Shown here in pieces: positions 52,851-63,953 of a DNA stretch of 64,000 bases. A program made the position numbers and the translations under genes. The notes under the pieces were generated by a model. That model ran no database searches, was not told the DNA's origin, and worked only from the letters and a program-made list of their open reading frames with translations. Source of the stretch: Haemophilus sp. (GTDB lineage: Bacteria; Pseudomonadota; Gammaproteobacteria; Enterobacterales; Pasteurellaceae). Location of the stretch: the NCBI GenBank assembly GCA_019423025.1, contig JAHZCD010000007.1:51095-115094 (forward strand), written 5' to 3'. The first letter of the stretch is position 1. Every line of letters begins with the position of its first letter.

Positions 52851-53168
52851 ATGAAAAAACAAACTATGCCAACAGGATTTAGCGGCTTCGCTTGGGGAAT
52901 CGCGGCATTTTGTTTACCCATTTTACTGTGGCCTATGGCCTCTCTGCTTTCCACTGCTTTTGCGAAAAACCCAACATTAAGCGACTTTCAGATCGATCTT
53001 TTCTCGATTATCTTTTGGGTGTATCCCTTTATTTTAGTTTTGATTGCACGTTTGCTTTATAAACTGCACCAGCGCAAACCTAAACTTGCCGTAAAATTAT
53101 TACTGCTAAGCGCGGTCATTTTTTACATTGTTTTAGTTTCGGTTTGCTATATTGGCTTTAATGCTTAA
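52851..53168 (+). CDS. Hypothetical three-segment membrane protein
   Basis: 105 residues with hydrophobic segments at about 10-35, 45-65 and 78-102 joined by basic loops (YKLHQRKPKLAVK). AAGG precedes the ATG at 52851; the 15 upstream open codons have no site. Pasteurellaceae genomes carry similar small proteins of unknown function next to glpG, as far as I recall. Divergent from glpG. Confidence 0.72.
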   Translation: MKKQTMPTGFSGFAWGIAAFCLPILLWPMASLLSTAFAKNPTLSDFQIDLFSIIFWVYPFILVLIARLLYKLHQRKPKLAVKLLLLSAVIFYIVLVSVCYIGFNA

Positions 53169-53195
53169 GAATATAAAAACAAAATCACAAACAAC

Positions 53196-53222
53196 AAAAA
53201 GGGAGCTTTCGCTCCCTTTTAA
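53196..53222. terminator. Bidirectional terminator
   Basis: AAAAGGGAGC-TTTC-GCTCCCTTTT, ten-base stem with a four-base loop, between the small membrane protein gene and the peroxiredoxin gene. Confidence 0.88.
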
Positions 53223-53274
53223 CTTATGTTCCTAATAATCAAAAATATAAAAAAATTTCCTACCTAGCAATCAA

Positions 53275-54000
53275 TTATGCAAAGTATTTTTCTAAATCGT
53301 CGCTACCGCCGATGTGTTTACCACCGATGAATACTTGTGGCACAGTTGCACGACCAGAAACCGCACGTACACTCACGATAGTTGCATCTTGACCTAATAC
53401 GATTTCTTCAAAGCTTAAACCTTTATCACGTAAAAGTTGTTTTGCTTTCGCGCAATATGGACAGCCTGGTTTTGTGAAGATGGCGATTGATTCTTGTACT
53501 TGATAATCTGGTGCAATATATTTCAACATGGTATCGGCATCAGATACTTTAAACGGATCGCCTGGCTCATTTGGTTCAATAAACATTTTTTCCACTACGC
53601 CATTTTTCACGAGCATAGAATAACGCCAAGAACGTTTACCAAAACCTAAATCATCTTTTCCAACTAACATGCCCATACCTTCAGTAAAGGTACCGTTACC
53701 ATCTGGAATGAATTTTACATTGTGTGCTTCTTCTGCGTCTTTCCAAGCATTCATAACGAAAGTATCGTTTACAGACACAACTAAAATATCATCTACGCCA
53801 TGTTTTTTGAACACTGGCGCAAGTTCGTTATAACGTGGTAAGTGAAAAGATGAACAAGTTGGCGTGAATGCACCTGGTAATGAGAAAACAACAACAGTTT
53901 TGTTATCAAATAATTCAGATGTGGTCACATCAACCCATTGATCGCCTTGACGAGTACGGAATGTAACTTGTGGAACTTTTTTTCCTTCCATATTAGACAT
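53275..54000 (-). CDS. Hybrid peroxiredoxin-glutaredoxin (glutathione peroxidase activity)
   Basis: 241 residues: a Prx5-type peroxiredoxin (about 1-165) with peroxidatic Cys in [14 protein letters not shown], fused to a glutaredoxin (about 170-241) with CPYC. Such fusions reduce hydroperoxides with glutathione directly; the H. influenzae protein (PGdx / hyPrx5) is the type example. Divergent from oxyR, with an OxyR-type site in between. Confidence 0.95.
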   Translation of the reverse strand: MSNMEGKKVPQVTFRTRQGDQWVDVTTSELFDNKTVVVFSLPGAFTPTCSSFHLPRYNELAPVFKKHGVDDILVVSVNDTFVMNAWKDAEEAHNVKFIPDGNGTFTEGMGMLVGKDDLGFGKRSWRYSMLVKNGVVEKMFIEPNEPGDPFKVSDADTMLKYIAPDYQVQESIAIFTKPGCPYCAKAKQLLRDKGLSFEEIVLGQDATIVSVRAVSGRATVPQVFIGGKHIGGSDDLEKYFA

Positions 54001-54051
54001 AATGTGTCTCCTCTGTTAGTTAAATGAATTTACCTTAAAAACTTAATAGGC

Positions 54052-54079
54052 ATTATAGAAAGTTTTGTGATATAGTCAT
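54052..54079 (-). promoter_or_regulatory. Promoter of the peroxiredoxin gene
   Basis: A perfect -10, TATAAT (54057-54052), with ATGACT (54079-54074) 16 bases upstream as a -35. The -35 abuts the OxyR-type site, the arrangement used for activation. Confidence 0.7.
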
Positions 54080-54080
54080 A

Positions 54081-54117
54081 ATCAATTAATTCTATCCTTT
54101 TAATTGACATATTCTAT
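54081..54117. promoter_or_regulatory. OxyR-type binding site between prx and oxyR
   Basis: Four elements on an 11-base period, ATCA-N7-CTAT-N7-ATTG-N7-CTAT at 54081, 54092, 54103 and 54114, match the OxyR pattern ATAG-N7-CTAT-N7-ATAG-N7-CTAT at 13 of 16 positions. It should activate prx and repress oxyR. Confidence 0.65.
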
Positions 54118-54131
54118 AAAGTGAGAACCCT

Positions 54132-55037
54132 ATGAACATTCGTGATTTAGAATACTTAGTAGCCCTTTCCGAGTTCAAACATTTCCGTCGAGCGGCGGAT
54201 TTTTGCAATGTTAGCCAACCGACTTTAAGTGGCCAAATTCGCAAACTAGAAGATGAATTAGGCATTATTTTACTTGAACGTACTAGCCGTAAAGTACTCT
54301 TCACGCAATCTGGTATGTTACTTGTTGATCAAGCTCGCACTGTATTACGAGAAGTAAAATTACTTAAAGAAATGGCTAGCAATCAAGGTAAAGAAATGAC
54401 AGGTCCATTACACATTGGATTAATCCCAACCGTTGGTCCTTACCTACTTCCTTATATTGTACCAACATTGAAAGAAACTTTCCCAGATTTAGAAGTATTT
54501 CTTTACGAAGCCCAAACTCACCAACTATTAGAACAATTAGAAACAGGTCGCCTAGATTGTGCGATTGTGGCTCGCGTACCCGAAACTGAAGCGTTTATCG
54601 AAGTGCCTATTTTTGATGAAAAAATGTTACTGGCAGTTTCAGAACAGCATCCATGGGCATCAAAAAGCAAAATTGCCATGAATACCTTAAAAGGGCAAGA
54701 AATGCTCATGCTAGATGATGGGCATTGCTTACGTAATCAAGCGCTCGATTATTGTTTTATGGCCGGTGCTAAAGAAGACCCTCACTTCCAAGCCACTAGC
54801 CTTGAAACGTTGCGTAATATGGTGGCAGCTAATGCAGGCATCACCTTTATGCCAGAACTTGCTGTATTAAATGAAGGCACACGTGCAGGTGTAAAATATA
54901 TTCCGTGCCATTCCCCAGAACCGTCTCGTACTATTGCGCTTGTTTATCGCCCAGGATCGCCATTACGTAATCGTTATGAACGCGTTGCAAATGCGATCAG
55001 TGAACAAGTTAAATCAATTTTAGCGAATAAAAAATAA
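54132..55037 (+). CDS. oxyR: Hydrogen-peroxide sensor and regulator OxyR
   Basis: LysR-type regulator of 301 residues. N-terminal winged helix MNIRDLEYLVALSEFKHFRRAADFCNVSQPTLSGQIRKLE, and the redox pair in GHCLRNQALDYCF, whose two Cys are nine residues apart as Cys199/Cys208 of E. coli. Start has GAGAA upstream. Confidence 0.97.
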   Translation: MNIRDLEYLVALSEFKHFRRAADFCNVSQPTLSGQIRKLEDELGIILLERTSRKVLFTQSGMLLVDQARTVLREVKLLKEMASNQGKEMTGPLHIGLIPTVGPYLLPYIVPTLKETFPDLEVFLYEAQTHQLLEQLETGRLDCAIVARVPETEAFIEVPIFDEKMLLAVSEQHPWASKSKIAMNTLKGQEMLMLDDGHCLRNQALDYCFMAGAKEDPHFQATSLETLRNMVAANAGITFMPELAVLNEGTRAGVKYIPCHSPEPSRTIALVYRPGSPLRNRYERVANAISEQVKSILANKK

Positions 55038-55062
55038 TTCATCATAGACTGAGGAAAACAAA

Positions 55063-55686
55063 ATGGCAGGCGTTCGAGCAATCCAAAAAGAAAAAACCCG
55101 TCGAGCCTTAATTGACGCAGCGTTCAATCAGTTGAGTGCAGAAAAAAGCTTTTCTAATTTAAGCTTACGTGAAGTTGCACGTGAAGCAGGCATTGCACCA
55201 ACCTCTTTCTATCGCCACTTTAGCGATATGGATGAGCTCGGACTAGAAATGGTTGATGAGGCCGGCTTAACACTTCGCCAATTAATGCGCCAAGCGCGTA
55301 AACGCATTGATGCCGGCGGCAGTGTCATCCGTGTTTCTGTTGAAACCTTTTTTGAATTTATCACTCACAGCACCAACGTGTTCCGTTTGCTTTTACGTGA
55401 AAGTTCGGGAACCTCTCAAGCGTTCCGTACCGCAGCCGCTCGTGAAATCAAACACTTTGTGGATGAATTAGCTGAGTACATTGCGAAGAAAAATCACTAC
55501 TCTCAATATGTCTCTTATGTACAAGCAGAAGGCATGGTAACCATCGTATTCACGGCAGGTTCTAATGCCTTAGATATGACCAAAGCTGAACAAGATTTGT
55601 TAAAAGAACGCGTTATCTTACAGCTTCGCATGCTTGCTAAAGGTGGGGATTTTGCGGCGCATAAAGAAAAAATGATGCGAAAATAG
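55063..55686 (+). CDS. fabR: TetR-family repressor of unsaturated fatty acid synthesis FabR
   Basis: 207 residues. N-terminal helix-turn-helix [29 protein letters not shown] and the family segment [16 protein letters not shown] ... [23 protein letters not shown] match E. coli FabR, which adjusts fabA/fabB. It follows oxyR by 25 bases; in E. coli fabR is also close to oxyR. Confidence 0.93.
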   Translation: MAGVRAIQKEKTRRALIDAAFNQLSAEKSFSNLSLREVAREAGIAPTSFYRHFSDMDELGLEMVDEAGLTLRQLMRQARKRIDAGGSVIRVSVETFFEFITHSTNVFRLLLRESSGTSQAFRTAAAREIKHFVDELAEYIAKKNHYSQYVSYVQAEGMVTIVFTAGSNALDMTKAEQDLLKERVILQLRMLAKGGDFAAHKEKMMRK

Positions 55687-55708
55687 ACCGCACTTTTCGA
55701 CTAAAACA

Positions 55709-55740
55709 AAACACCCGCATCTCTGCGGGTGTTGCTTTAT
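55709..55740. terminator. Bidirectional terminator fabR / hel
   Basis: AACACCCGCA (55710-55719) pairs with TGCGGGTGTT (55724-55733). Confidence 0.85.
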
Positions 55741-55753
55741 CTAAAAAAGGGAA

Positions 55754-56587
<834 letters not shown>

Positions 56588-56612
56588 TTAAAAAGTCATA
56601 ATGACAGGCAAA

Positions 56613-56618
56613 AGTATA
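56613..56618 (-). promoter_or_regulatory. -10 of the hel promoter
   Basis: TATACT on the minus strand; with a start at 56606 the CRP site centre lies at about -71.5, one of the helical-phase positions permitted for class I activation. The -35 (AGTCAC) is poor. Confidence 0.5.
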
Positions 56619-56669
56619 ACAAGCCTATTTGGGCAGTGACTATGGGTTTATCAAACTTTATGACTAATT

Positions 56670-56685
56670 TGTGAGATAGATCACA
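56670..56685. promoter_or_regulatory. CRP site upstream of hel (and ftsB)
   Basis: TGTGA-GATAGA-TCACA, a perfect CRP consensus in the 250-base divergent region. hel is the more likely target; ftsB starts 138 bases to the right. Confidence 0.7.
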
Positions 56686-56822
56686 TTTTTTATTTTGAAG
56701 CTATCTAACAAACCCAATGAGATCATTTCAAAATCATCTTATTTTTTAACTGCACTTTTTCATCGCATTTCGCTGTATTTCACGGTAAACTATCCCTAGT
56801 TTTCAGAAATAATAGGTAATTT

Positions 56823-57101
56823 ATGCGTCTTTTCATTGGAATTTTAGTGGGTATTCTCGTGCTATTTCAGTACGATCTTTGGTTTGGTAAAAACGGCTAT
56901 TTTGACTACAAAGATGTCGAAGCTCAAATCAAAGAGAATAAAGCTGAAAATGAAAAGCTCTCACAAAGAAATCAAATGATTTCCGCCGAAATTCAAGGAT
57001 TAACAAAAGGTTTTGAATCCATTGAAGAGCGTGCACGCATGAGCCATGATATGGTCAAACCAAACGAAGTGTTCTATCACATCGTCAAAGAGCATAAATA
57101 A
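56823..57101 (+). CDS. ftsB: Divisome protein FtsB
   Basis: 92 residues: one N-terminal membrane segment (about 3-20) followed by a leucine/charged coiled coil ([32 protein letters not shown]). Forms the FtsQLB complex. Its stop overlaps the ispD start by one base, the conserved ftsB-ispD-ispF order. Confidence 0.95.
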   Translation: MRLFIGILVGILVLFQYDLWFGKNGYFDYKDVEAQIKENKAENEKLSQRNQMISAEIQGLTKGFESIEERARMSHDMVKPNEVFYHIVKEHK

Positions 57102-57784
57102 TGAGCCGCGAAATTATTGCCGTCATTCCTGCAGCAGGCGTTGGAAGCCGTATGCAGGCAAACAAACCGAAGCAATATCTGAAAATCCTAGACAAGACGA
57201 TTCTGGAACATACGCTCTCTGTCATTCTATCCCACCCTGCAATCAATCATATTATTCTTGCAGTAGGAAAAAATGATCCCTATCTTTCTGAAATTACCTT
57301 ATTCCCTCATCAAAACATCACCCTCGTTGAAGGTGGTGAAACACGAGCTGAGTCAGTTCTAAATGGACTAAACGCGATCAAAAATGACCAAGCTTGGGTA
57401 TTGGTGCATGATGCAGCCAGACCTTGTTTAACACATCAAGATTTAGATAAATTGCTCCAAATCGATGATGAACACGGCGCTATTTTGGCCATTCCTGCGG
57501 TCGATACGATTAAACGAGCGAATAAACAACAAGATATTATTAAAACAGAAGATCGCTCAGAACTTTGGCTTGCACAAACACCTCAATTTTTCCGTTGCGA
57601 TCTATTAAGAAATGCACTTGAACAGGGGCTTTCACAAGGTGCTAATATTACAGATGAAGCCTCTGCAATGGAACTCGCCGGATTTCAACCGCACTTAATC
57701 GCAGGACGAAGTGATAATATTAAAGTCACGCGTCCAGAAGATTTAGCTTTAGCCGAATTTTATTTAACAAGGAAAATTCTATGA
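57101..57784 (+). CDS. ispD: 2-C-methyl-D-erythritol 4-phosphate cytidylyltransferase
   Basis: Third step of the MEP isoprenoid pathway. 227 residues: nucleotide loop [28 protein letters not shown], and [16 protein letters not shown] substrate loop (AQTPQFF). Overlaps ispF by four bases. Confidence 0.97.
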   Translation: MSREIIAVIPAAGVGSRMQANKPKQYLKILDKTILEHTLSVILSHPAINHIILAVGKNDPYLSEITLFPHQNITLVEGGETRAESVLNGLNAIKNDQAWVLVHDAARPCLTHQDLDKLLQIDDEHGAILAIPAVDTIKRANKQQDIIKTEDRSELWLAQTPQFFRCDLLRNALEQGLSQGANITDEASAMELAGFQPHLIAGRSDNIKVTRPEDLALAEFYLTRKIL

Positions 57785-58257
57785 TACGAATTGGACATGG
57801 GTTTGATGTTCATGCCTTTGGTGAAGATCGCCCTTTAATTATTGGTGGCGTTGAAGTGCCTTACCATACCGGATTTATTGCCCATTCTGATGGTGATGTC
57901 GCCTTACATGCCTTAACGGATGCCTTATTAGGTGCAGTAGCATTAGGTGATATTGGTAAACTCTTCCCTGATACCGATATGCAATATAAAAATGCAGATA
58001 GTCGTGTTTTATTACGAGAAGCATTTCGCCAAGTACAAGAAAAAGGCTATAAAGTAGGTAATGTGGATGTAACCATTATTGCACAAGCCCCTAAAATGCG
58101 CCCTCACATTGATGCAATGCGAGCAAAAATTGCAGAAGATTTACATTGTGATATTGAGCAAGTAAATGTGAAAGCAACCACAACAGAAAAACTTGGCTTT
58201 ACAGGTCGAAGTGAAGGCATTGCTTGCGAGGCTGTCGCCTTATTATTAAAGGCTTAA
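57781..58257 (+). CDS. ispF: 2-C-methyl-D-erythritol 2,4-cyclodiphosphate synthase
   Basis: Fifth MEP-pathway enzyme. 158 residues: GHGFDVHAF (metal ligands Asp8, His10), [18 protein letters not shown] and [19 protein letters not shown]. Ends in a strong terminator. Confidence 0.97.
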   Translation: MIRIGHGFDVHAFGEDRPLIIGGVEVPYHTGFIAHSDGDVALHALTDALLGAVALGDIGKLFPDTDMQYKNADSRVLLREAFRQVQEKGYKVGNVDVTIIAQAPKMRPHIDAMRAKIAEDLHCDIEQVNVKATTTEKLGFTGRSEGIACEAVALLLKA

Positions 58258-58269
58258 ATTTTAGGTAAA

Positions 58270-58301
58270 AGAAAAGGTTGGTAAAATACCAACCTTTTTT
58301 A
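58270..58301. terminator. Bidirectional terminator ispF / mscL
   Basis: AAAAGGTTGGTA (58272-58283) pairs with TACCAACCTTTT (58287-58298), tri-A loop, T-run. Confidence 0.9.
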
Positions 58302-58318
58302 TTTAGATTAAATTCTTA

Positions 58319-58702
58319 TTATTTTTTTAATAAATCGCGGATTTCAGTAAGTAATTCTTCTTGTGAAGGACCTTTTACTTCTTCTACTGGTTTTTTCACT
58401 TTGTTGATACCTTTGATCATCATGAAGATTGCGAATGCAATGATGATGAAATCAAAGACGTTTTGAATAAATGCACCGTAGTTTAAAGTTACTGCTGGAG
58501 TGTCACCTACAGCTTGAGCTAACGTGATTTTCAAATCTTTGAAATCCACGCCGCCAGTTAAAATACCTAATACAGGCATTACTACGTCACCGACAAGTGA
58601 ACTTACGATTTTACCAAAAGCACCACCGATGATCACACCGACTGCCATATCTACTACGTTGCCGCGTACTGCGAATTCGCGGAATTCTTTAAGAAAGCTC
58701 AT
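58319..58702 (-). CDS. mscL: Large-conductance mechanosensitive channel
   Basis: Osmotic safety valve. 127 residues: N-terminal amphipathic helix [37 protein letters not shown] (first pore helix), second membrane helix about 73-95 and a cytoplasmic bundle [21 protein letters not shown]. Follows trkA by about 80 bases, as in E. coli. Confidence 0.97.
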   Translation of the reverse strand: MSFLKEFREFAVRGNVVDMAVGVIIGGAFGKIVSSLVGDVVMPVLGILTGGVDFKDLKITLAQAVGDTPAVTLNYGAFIQNVFDFIIIAFAIFMMIKGINKVKKPVEEVKGPSQEELLTEIRDLLKK

Positions 58703-58780
58703 AAAATTTCCTTTTGTGTTGGTTTAAAAAATTAAAAGAGTGCGTATTATAGATTTTCAGCTTAAAAAGTAAACTGTTAT

Positions 58781-60157
58781 TTAAATAAAAAATGCACTTG
58801 GTTGGAATAATTTTTCTATTTCTGACACAGATTTCTTGTCATTAATATAAACAATGACACTATCACCTTCTTCAATAATAACCTGACGACGAGCAATGAT
58901 TACTTCATTTTTGCGTAAAATTGCCGCAATCATCGCACCAACAGGAAGCTTAATATCGCCAATCTGTCTTCCAACCACATTGGATGTTGTCGAATCGCCA
59001 TGTACCACAAGTTCAATGGCTTCAGCCGTACCATGACGCAAAGAGGCCACGTTTTTGATATCTCCTTTACGCACATGACCCAATAAAGCCGAAATTGTCG
59101 CTTGTTGTGGTGAAACCGCAATATCAATGGTTCCGCCTTGAATCAAATTGATATATGCCATGCGTTGAATCAGTACCATCGCCTTTTTGGCACCCAGACG
59201 TTTTGCCAGTAATGCCGACATAATATTGGCTTCATCGTCCGCACTTAATGATAAAAAGACATCGACGTTTTCGATATGCTCTTCAAAAAGTAAGTTTTGA
59301 TCAGAGGCATCACCATGGAAAACAAGGGTTTTAGAGAGTTTCTCTGCCAACACTTTTGCTTTTTCACCATCACGCTCAATGAGTTTTACTTGATACTTAT
59401 CTTCTAGCTGTTTTGCAACACCAGAGGCAATATTCCCGCTGCCGACAATCATGATACGCTTGTAGGTTTTCTCAAGGCGCTGCAACTCACTCATCACCGC
59501 TTTAATATGCTCTGTCGCACAAATGAAGGTGATTTCATCTCCCGCCTCAATAATGGTCGAACCTTGCGGACGAATTAATCTATCATTACGTAAAATTGAA
59601 ATGATCCGGCAATCAATGTGCGGCATATGCTCTTTAAAAGCGGATAGTGCATAACCTACTAATGGACCACCGTAATAGGCTTTTACAACCACAATGCTAA
59701 TTCGATTATTGGCAAAATGCGCCACTTGCAACGCACCTGGATAAGCAATTAAGCGCGTAATCTCATCTGTAACTAAATTCTCTGGAGAAATCAGATGATC
59801 GATTGGTACATTTTCATCATTAAATAATTTATCTTTCTCACGCAAATATTCCGCATTACGAATACGTGCAATACGTGTTGGAGTATTGAAAAGAGTATAT
59901 CCCAACTGGCAAGCAATCATATTAATTTCATCTGATGCCGTTACAGCAACCATTAAGTCTGCATCAGCGGCTCCTGCATCACGCAAAATCTTGGGTGAAG
60001 AAGGGGAACCTTTAACTACGCGTAAATCATGCTTATCTTGCAAATTCTGCAAATGTTGAGATTCATTATCTACCAGTGTGATATCGTTATCTTCACTCAC
60101 TAAATTTGCCGCAAGTGTTGTGCCTACTTGCCCAGCACCTAAGATGATAATTTTCAT
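58781..60157 (-). CDS. trkA: Trk potassium uptake NAD-binding subunit TrkA
   Basis: 458 residues: two RCK modules, each with an NAD-binding motif ([10 protein letters not shown] at about 7 and [10 protein letters not shown] at about 239) and a TrkA-C domain. Gates TrkH/TrkG channels. Its start overlaps the glycosyltransferase stop by four bases. Confidence 0.97.
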   Translation of the reverse strand: MKIIILGAGQVGTTLAANLVSEDNDITLVDNESQHLQNLQDKHDLRVVKGSPSSPKILRDAGAADADLMVAVTASDEINMIACQLGYTLFNTPTRIARIRNAEYLREKDKLFNDENVPIDHLISPENLVTDEITRLIAYPGALQVAHFANNRISIVVVKAYYGGPLVGYALSAFKEHMPHIDCRIISILRNDRLIRPQGSTIIEAGDEITFICATEHIKAVMSELQRLEKTYKRIMIVGSGNIASGVAKQLEDKYQVKLIERDGEKAKVLAEKLSKTLVFHGDASDQNLLFEEHIENVDVFLSLSADDEANIMSALLAKRLGAKKAMVLIQRMAYINLIQGGTIDIAVSPQQATISALLGHVRKGDIKNVASLRHGTAEAIELVVHGDSTTSNVVGRQIGDIKLPVGAMIAAILRKNEVIIARRQVIIEEGDSVIVYINDKKSVSEIEKLFQPSAFFI

Positions 60158-60969
60158 TCTGTTCTCTCCACAACCAAGGGTCGGATGCCAATTTCAGCTG
60201 AATTTAGACCGCACTTTAATACCTCAATACGGCGACAAATAGTCGATGTTACTTGTTCAGCTTCTGCCATTTTTTCTGCTGTAATCGCTGGATCTTGTTT
60301 ATTAAATAAAAGGCCATCGAGTAAACGTTCCGCATGCATGCCTTCACGACAAAAATGTAACACGCCTACATCTTCAAATAATGTCGCGACTTTTGCCGTT
60401 TTAGTGGTTGCAATGCCTAAAGCGCCATCTTCACCGCCGAGATCTCGAAATAATTGATGTGTTGGAAATCCGCCACACGCTAAGAAAAAAGCTTTATTGA
60501 AAACGATATTTCCCCCGCAGGTCATGCGCATATATTGCCATGCCTGATCAAAATTAGGGTGTTCCGCATAACGTTGGGCTAAATTTATCGGCTTTAATGC
60601 TAATCTCACGACCGAAGTATCTGGCTGAAAATAAAATGTTGCCGCAGCCACTTCTAATGCTCCCGGTTCATATGCATCATCCGCATCTAAAAACGCAACA
60701 AAATCGACCGCACTTTGAATAGAAAGCATAGCACCCCAATTTCGAGCCATTGCGACACCGCTATTTTTCGGCATTTGCTCGACAGAAATTCTATCAGTAT
60801 ATTGCGCTGCAAGCTGTAAGGCTAATGCAAATGTATTATCTGTCGACGCATCATCAATCAGCCAAAGACGGCCAAGATTACCTTGCAGCAACACAGATTC
60901 TACTGCACGAACAAGCGTTTGTTCAGCGTTATAGCAAGGAATGACGACATCAATTAAAGGCAAATTCAT
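60154..60969 (-). CDS. Family 2 glycosyltransferase embedded between rsmB and trkA
   Basis: 271-residue GT-A fold enzyme. [13 protein letters not shown] is the nucleotide-sugar strand, IDDASTDNT and AMARNWGAM follow, [16 protein letters not shown] carries the DxD-type metal motif (about 93-97), and GGEDGALG resembles the catalytic-base ED motif. No membrane segment. Acceptor and sugar are unknown; surface polysaccharide or LOS is the usual role. It begins directly after the rsmB stop (0-base gap) and overlaps trkA by four bases. Two uptake signals lie inside, so it is not a very recent arrival. Confidence 0.85.
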   Translation of the reverse strand: MNLPLIDVVIPCYNAEQTLVRAVESVLLQGNLGRLWLIDDASTDNTFALALQLAAQYTDRISVEQMPKNSGVAMARNWGAMLSIQSAVDFVAFLDADDAYEPGALEVAAATFYFQPDTSVVRLALKPINLAQRYAEHPNFDQAWQYMRMTCGGNIVFNKAFFLACGGFPTHQLFRDLGGEDGALGIATTKTAKVATLFEDVGVLHFCREGMHAERLLDGLLFNKQDPAITAEKMAEAEQVTSTICRRIEVLKCGLNSAEIGIRPLVVERTE

Positions 60970-62307
60970 TTAAGCTGACCGTTTTCTCAGTTTTGCATAA
61001 TAGAATCCATCCCCGCCATTCTCTTGTGGTAAAAATTGGATTCCAATCGTATTTTCCGTTTGTTCAAACGGCAATGGCATTAATTCTGCATCGGGTGTTT
61101 CAGCCAAAAAATGCTGTATTTGCTGACTGTTCTCATCAGGAAGCACCGAGCAAGTTGCGTAAAGCAAAATACCATTAGGTTTCAATTTTGCCCAAAGCGC
61201 TTTTAGAATTTGTCCTTGCAAGGCTACCAATTGAGCAATATCCGTTTCTTGACGCAGCCATTTAATATCCGGATGACGACGAATCACCCCTGTTGCCGAG
61301 CAAGGTGCATCTAATAAAATACGATCAAAGGATGCACCACTTAAACCTATTTCTGAAAGCCACTTCTCAGGCTCGGTTGCATCACCACAAACGACAGTCG
61401 CCTGCTGATTCAAACGGGTAAGATTTTCTTCGACGCGTTTTAAGCGATGAGCCTCGACATCAAGCGCAATCACTTTCGCTTGCGGTGCCATCTCTAAAAT
61501 ATGTGTAGTCTTCCCACCTGGCGCCGCGCAAGCATCTAAAATTAATTCATCATTTTGTGGCTCAAGCAATAAGGCCGACCACTGCGCATTGAGATCCTGA
61601 ACTGTCACTGCACCTTGTTCAAAATTCGGCAGCTTCGAGACAGAAAGCGGTTGAGCTAAACGTAAAGCATTTGGATTATCACATTCAAACGCTGCAATCT
61701 CTTGCTCTTCCAACAAAGTGCGGTAAGTTTTCGTATTATTTTGTTGTTGGTTAACTCGCAACCACATTGGTGGCTTTTGGTTATTCGCCTCAATAATTTC
61801 ACGCCAATTCGGATAAGCTTTTTTGAGTTTATTCACAAACCATTCAGGATGAAGCGTTTGCCAATGTTTATCTACTACAGCAAGAATATCCTCTTGTTCC
61901 CGTAAGAAGCGACGCAATACACCGTTAACCAAACCACGAAAACTATCCGATTTCAATGATTTTGTGGCATTCACCACTTCATCCACAGCCGCATGAGCAG
62001 GCACTCGCATATAAAGTAATTGGTACAATCCCACCAATAGCAAGCAATGCACGATGCGGGTTTTACCCTTCAATGGTTTATCTAATAGTTTTTTTATAAT
62101 ATTTTCTAAACGAGGCAATACTCGACAAATACCAAAGGTGATTTCCTGTAATAAAGGCAAATCCTGTGGTTTTATCTGTGATTGCACGTCAGGAAGCAAC
62201 GTTGATAAAGACTTACCTTGGTCTAAAACCTGTAAAATAACTTGAGCAGCAATAGCGCGTACCGAAAGTGCGGTCGATTTTTCCGTTTTTTTTCGTTGAA
62301 ATACCAT
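60970..62307 (-). CDS. rsmB: 16S rRNA (cytosine(967)-C5)-methyltransferase
   Basis: 445 residues: NusB-like N-terminal domain (about 8-140) and a Rossmann methyltransferase with [15 protein letters not shown] (SAM), DAPCSATGV and [11 protein letters not shown], the two catalytic cysteines. Its ATG overlaps the fmt stop by one base. An uptake signal sits at the 5' end (about 62267). Confidence 0.96.
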   Translation of the reverse strand: MVFQRKKTEKSTALSVRAIAAQVILQVLDQGKSLSTLLPDVQSQIKPQDLPLLQEITFGICRVLPRLENIIKKLLDKPLKGKTRIVHCLLLVGLYQLLYMRVPAHAAVDEVVNATKSLKSDSFRGLVNGVLRRFLREQEDILAVVDKHWQTLHPEWFVNKLKKAYPNWREIIEANNQKPPMWLRVNQQQNNTKTYRTLLEEQEIAAFECDNPNALRLAQPLSVSKLPNFEQGAVTVQDLNAQWSALLLEPQNDELILDACAAPGGKTTHILEMAPQAKVIALDVEAHRLKRVEENLTRLNQQATVVCGDATEPEKWLSEIGLSGASFDRILLDAPCSATGVIRRHPDIKWLRQETDIAQLVALQGQILKALWAKLKPNGILLYATCSVLPDENSQQIQHFLAETPDAELMPLPFEQTENTIGIQFLPQENGGDGFYYAKLRKRSA

Positions 62308-63263
62308 TAGTTTAGAACCTTACCAATTTGGAACCAATCTGCTCGACCATTGAGGAGGTCTTGCACCGACATAGGTTTCTTACCTGCGGGCTGAAGTTGC
62401 AATAAATTTAAAACACCTTCTTTCGTGGCAATTTGGATACCTTTTTTATCGACACTTAAAATCGTCCCAGCTGGTTTATCTACATGTGGCAACACGGTAG
62501 CAGCATAAACTTTTAAGGTTTGTTCATTACCTTGCTCATCGGTTAATTGTAGGAAACTAATCGGCCAAGGATTAAACGCGCGAATATTGCGTTCAAGCTG
62601 GGCTGCCGATAGCGACCAATCTAATTTAGCCTCTTCTTTGGAAAGTTTCTCTGCATAGTTACTTTGGCTATCATCTTGTTTTTCCGCAATGAATTTCCCT
62701 TCTTCCAAATGATCCAAAACATCAATCAATGCAGCTGGCGCAATTTCAGCTAATTTATGGTAAAGCGAAGCAGAAGTTTCTTGCGCATCAATATCGCAAT
62801 ACACTTTGTGTAACATATCGCCAGTATCTAAGCCTGCATCCATCTGCATAATTGTCACACCTGTTTGTTGATCGCCAGCCCAAATAGATCGCTGAATAGG
62901 TGCAGCGCCACGCCAACGAGGTAAGAGAGAGCCATGCACATTTAAACAACCTAAACGAGGCATATTTAACACTGCTTGAGGTAAAATTAAACCATAAGCG
63001 ACAACAACCATCACATCGGCATTTAACGCTTTAAGCTCTGCTTGTGCTTCTTCTTTACGCAAGGATTTTGGTTGATAAACAGGAATTTGATGCTGTTCTG
63101 CTAATTGCTTTACAGGACTCGCCTGCAATTTTTTACCGCGGCCAGCCGGTTTATCTGGCTGTGTATAAACAGCAATAATATTGTGAGGTGAATTTAAGAG
63201 TGCAGCAAGATGTTGTGCTGCAAAGTCCGGTGTACCGGCAAAGATGATATTCAATGGTTTCAT
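62307..63263 (-). CDS. fmt: Methionyl-tRNA formyltransferase
   Basis: Formylates initiator Met-tRNA. 318 residues: [14 protein letters not shown] start, the formyl-transfer motif [18 protein letters not shown] with the catalytic Asn/His/Asp set ([18 protein letters not shown]), and a C-terminal OB domain. Confidence 0.97.
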   Translation of the reverse strand: MKPLNIIFAGTPDFAAQHLAALLNSPHNIIAVYTQPDKPAGRGKKLQASPVKQLAEQHQIPVYQPKSLRKEEAQAELKALNADVMVVVAYGLILPQAVLNMPRLGCLNVHGSLLPRWRGAAPIQRSIWAGDQQTGVTIMQMDAGLDTGDMLHKVYCDIDAQETSASLYHKLAEIAPAALIDVLDHLEEGKFIAEKQDDSQSNYAEKLSKEEAKLDWSLSAAQLERNIRAFNPWPISFLQLTDEQGNEQTLKVYAATVLPHVDKPAGTILSVDKKGIQIATKEGVLNLLQLQPAGKKPMSVQDLLNGRADWFQIGKVLN

Positions 63264-63289
63264 AATGTTCTACGTTATGGCGTTGATAG

Positions 63290-63321
63290 GAAAAGTGCGG
63301 TCATTTTATACCGCACTTTTG
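63290..63321 (-). terminator. USS-pair terminator between def and fmt
   Basis: AAAAGTGCGGT (63291-63301) pairs with ACCGCACTTTT (63310-63320), T-rich on the minus strand. It lies between the two co-directional genes, so fmt may need its own promoter or depend on read-through. Confidence 0.82.
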
Positions 63322-63322
63322 A

Positions 63323-63832
63323 TTATTGTTTTGCAATTTGTTTTTTATATTTCACTAATTTTTCTTTGATACGTTGACGTTTCAACGGTGAAAGATAATC
63401 CACAAATAAAATACCGTTCAAATGATCGATCTCATGCTGAATACAGATTGCTAATAAACCATCTGCATCAAGCGTAAATTCTTTTCCATGACGATCTAAC
63501 GCTTTTACCGTGACTTTTTCTTTACGAGGCACTAAAGCACGGAATCCAGGAATAGACAAACAACCTTCTTCAATGCCTGTTTCACCTTCAGAAGCCAAAA
63601 TTTCTGGATTGATCAACACTAATTGATTTTGTTTGTCACCTTCAATATCAATCGTAATAATACGCTGCAAGATATCTACCTGTGGAGCTGCAAGACCAAT
63701 GCCTTCTTCTTGGTACATCGTATCAAACATATCATCTACAATTTTACGAATGTCATCATTGACTTCTGCAACTGGCTCACAAACAACCTTAAGGTGATCA
63801 TCTGGATAAATTAATACATTAAGTGCGGTCAT
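63323..63832 (-). CDS. def: Peptide deformylase
   Basis: Removes the N-terminal formyl group from new proteins. 169 residues with all three metal motifs: GIGLAAPQ (about 44-51), EEGCLSIPG (Cys ligand about 91) and QHEIDHLNG (His ligands). Reading direction is away from the adjacent rRNA operon end. Uptake signal within the first codons. Confidence 0.97.
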   Translation of the reverse strand: MTALNVLIYPDDHLKVVCEPVAEVNDDIRKIVDDMFDTMYQEEGIGLAAPQVDILQRIITIDIEGDKQNQLVLINPEILASEGETGIEEGCLSIPGFRALVPRKEKVTVKALDRHGKEFTLDADGLLAICIQHEIDHLNGILFVDYLSPLKRQRIKEKLVKYKKQIAKQ

Positions 63833-63911
63833 ATTTTCTCTTGTTTTATTAAAATTACGGCGGTGATTGTATCATAGAATCAACGCTTTGCTAAAATATT
63901 GAAAACTCTAT

Positions 63912-63945
63912 AAACAAAAACCCCAAGCTCTTCAGCTCGGGGTTC
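63912..63945 (-). terminator. rRNA operon terminator
   Basis: AACCCC-AAGCT / AGCT-GGGGTT stem (63919-63944 with one mismatch), ending on the minus strand in TTTTTGTTT, directly after the 5S gene. Confidence 0.88.
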
Positions 63946-63953
63946 ACATTCAG

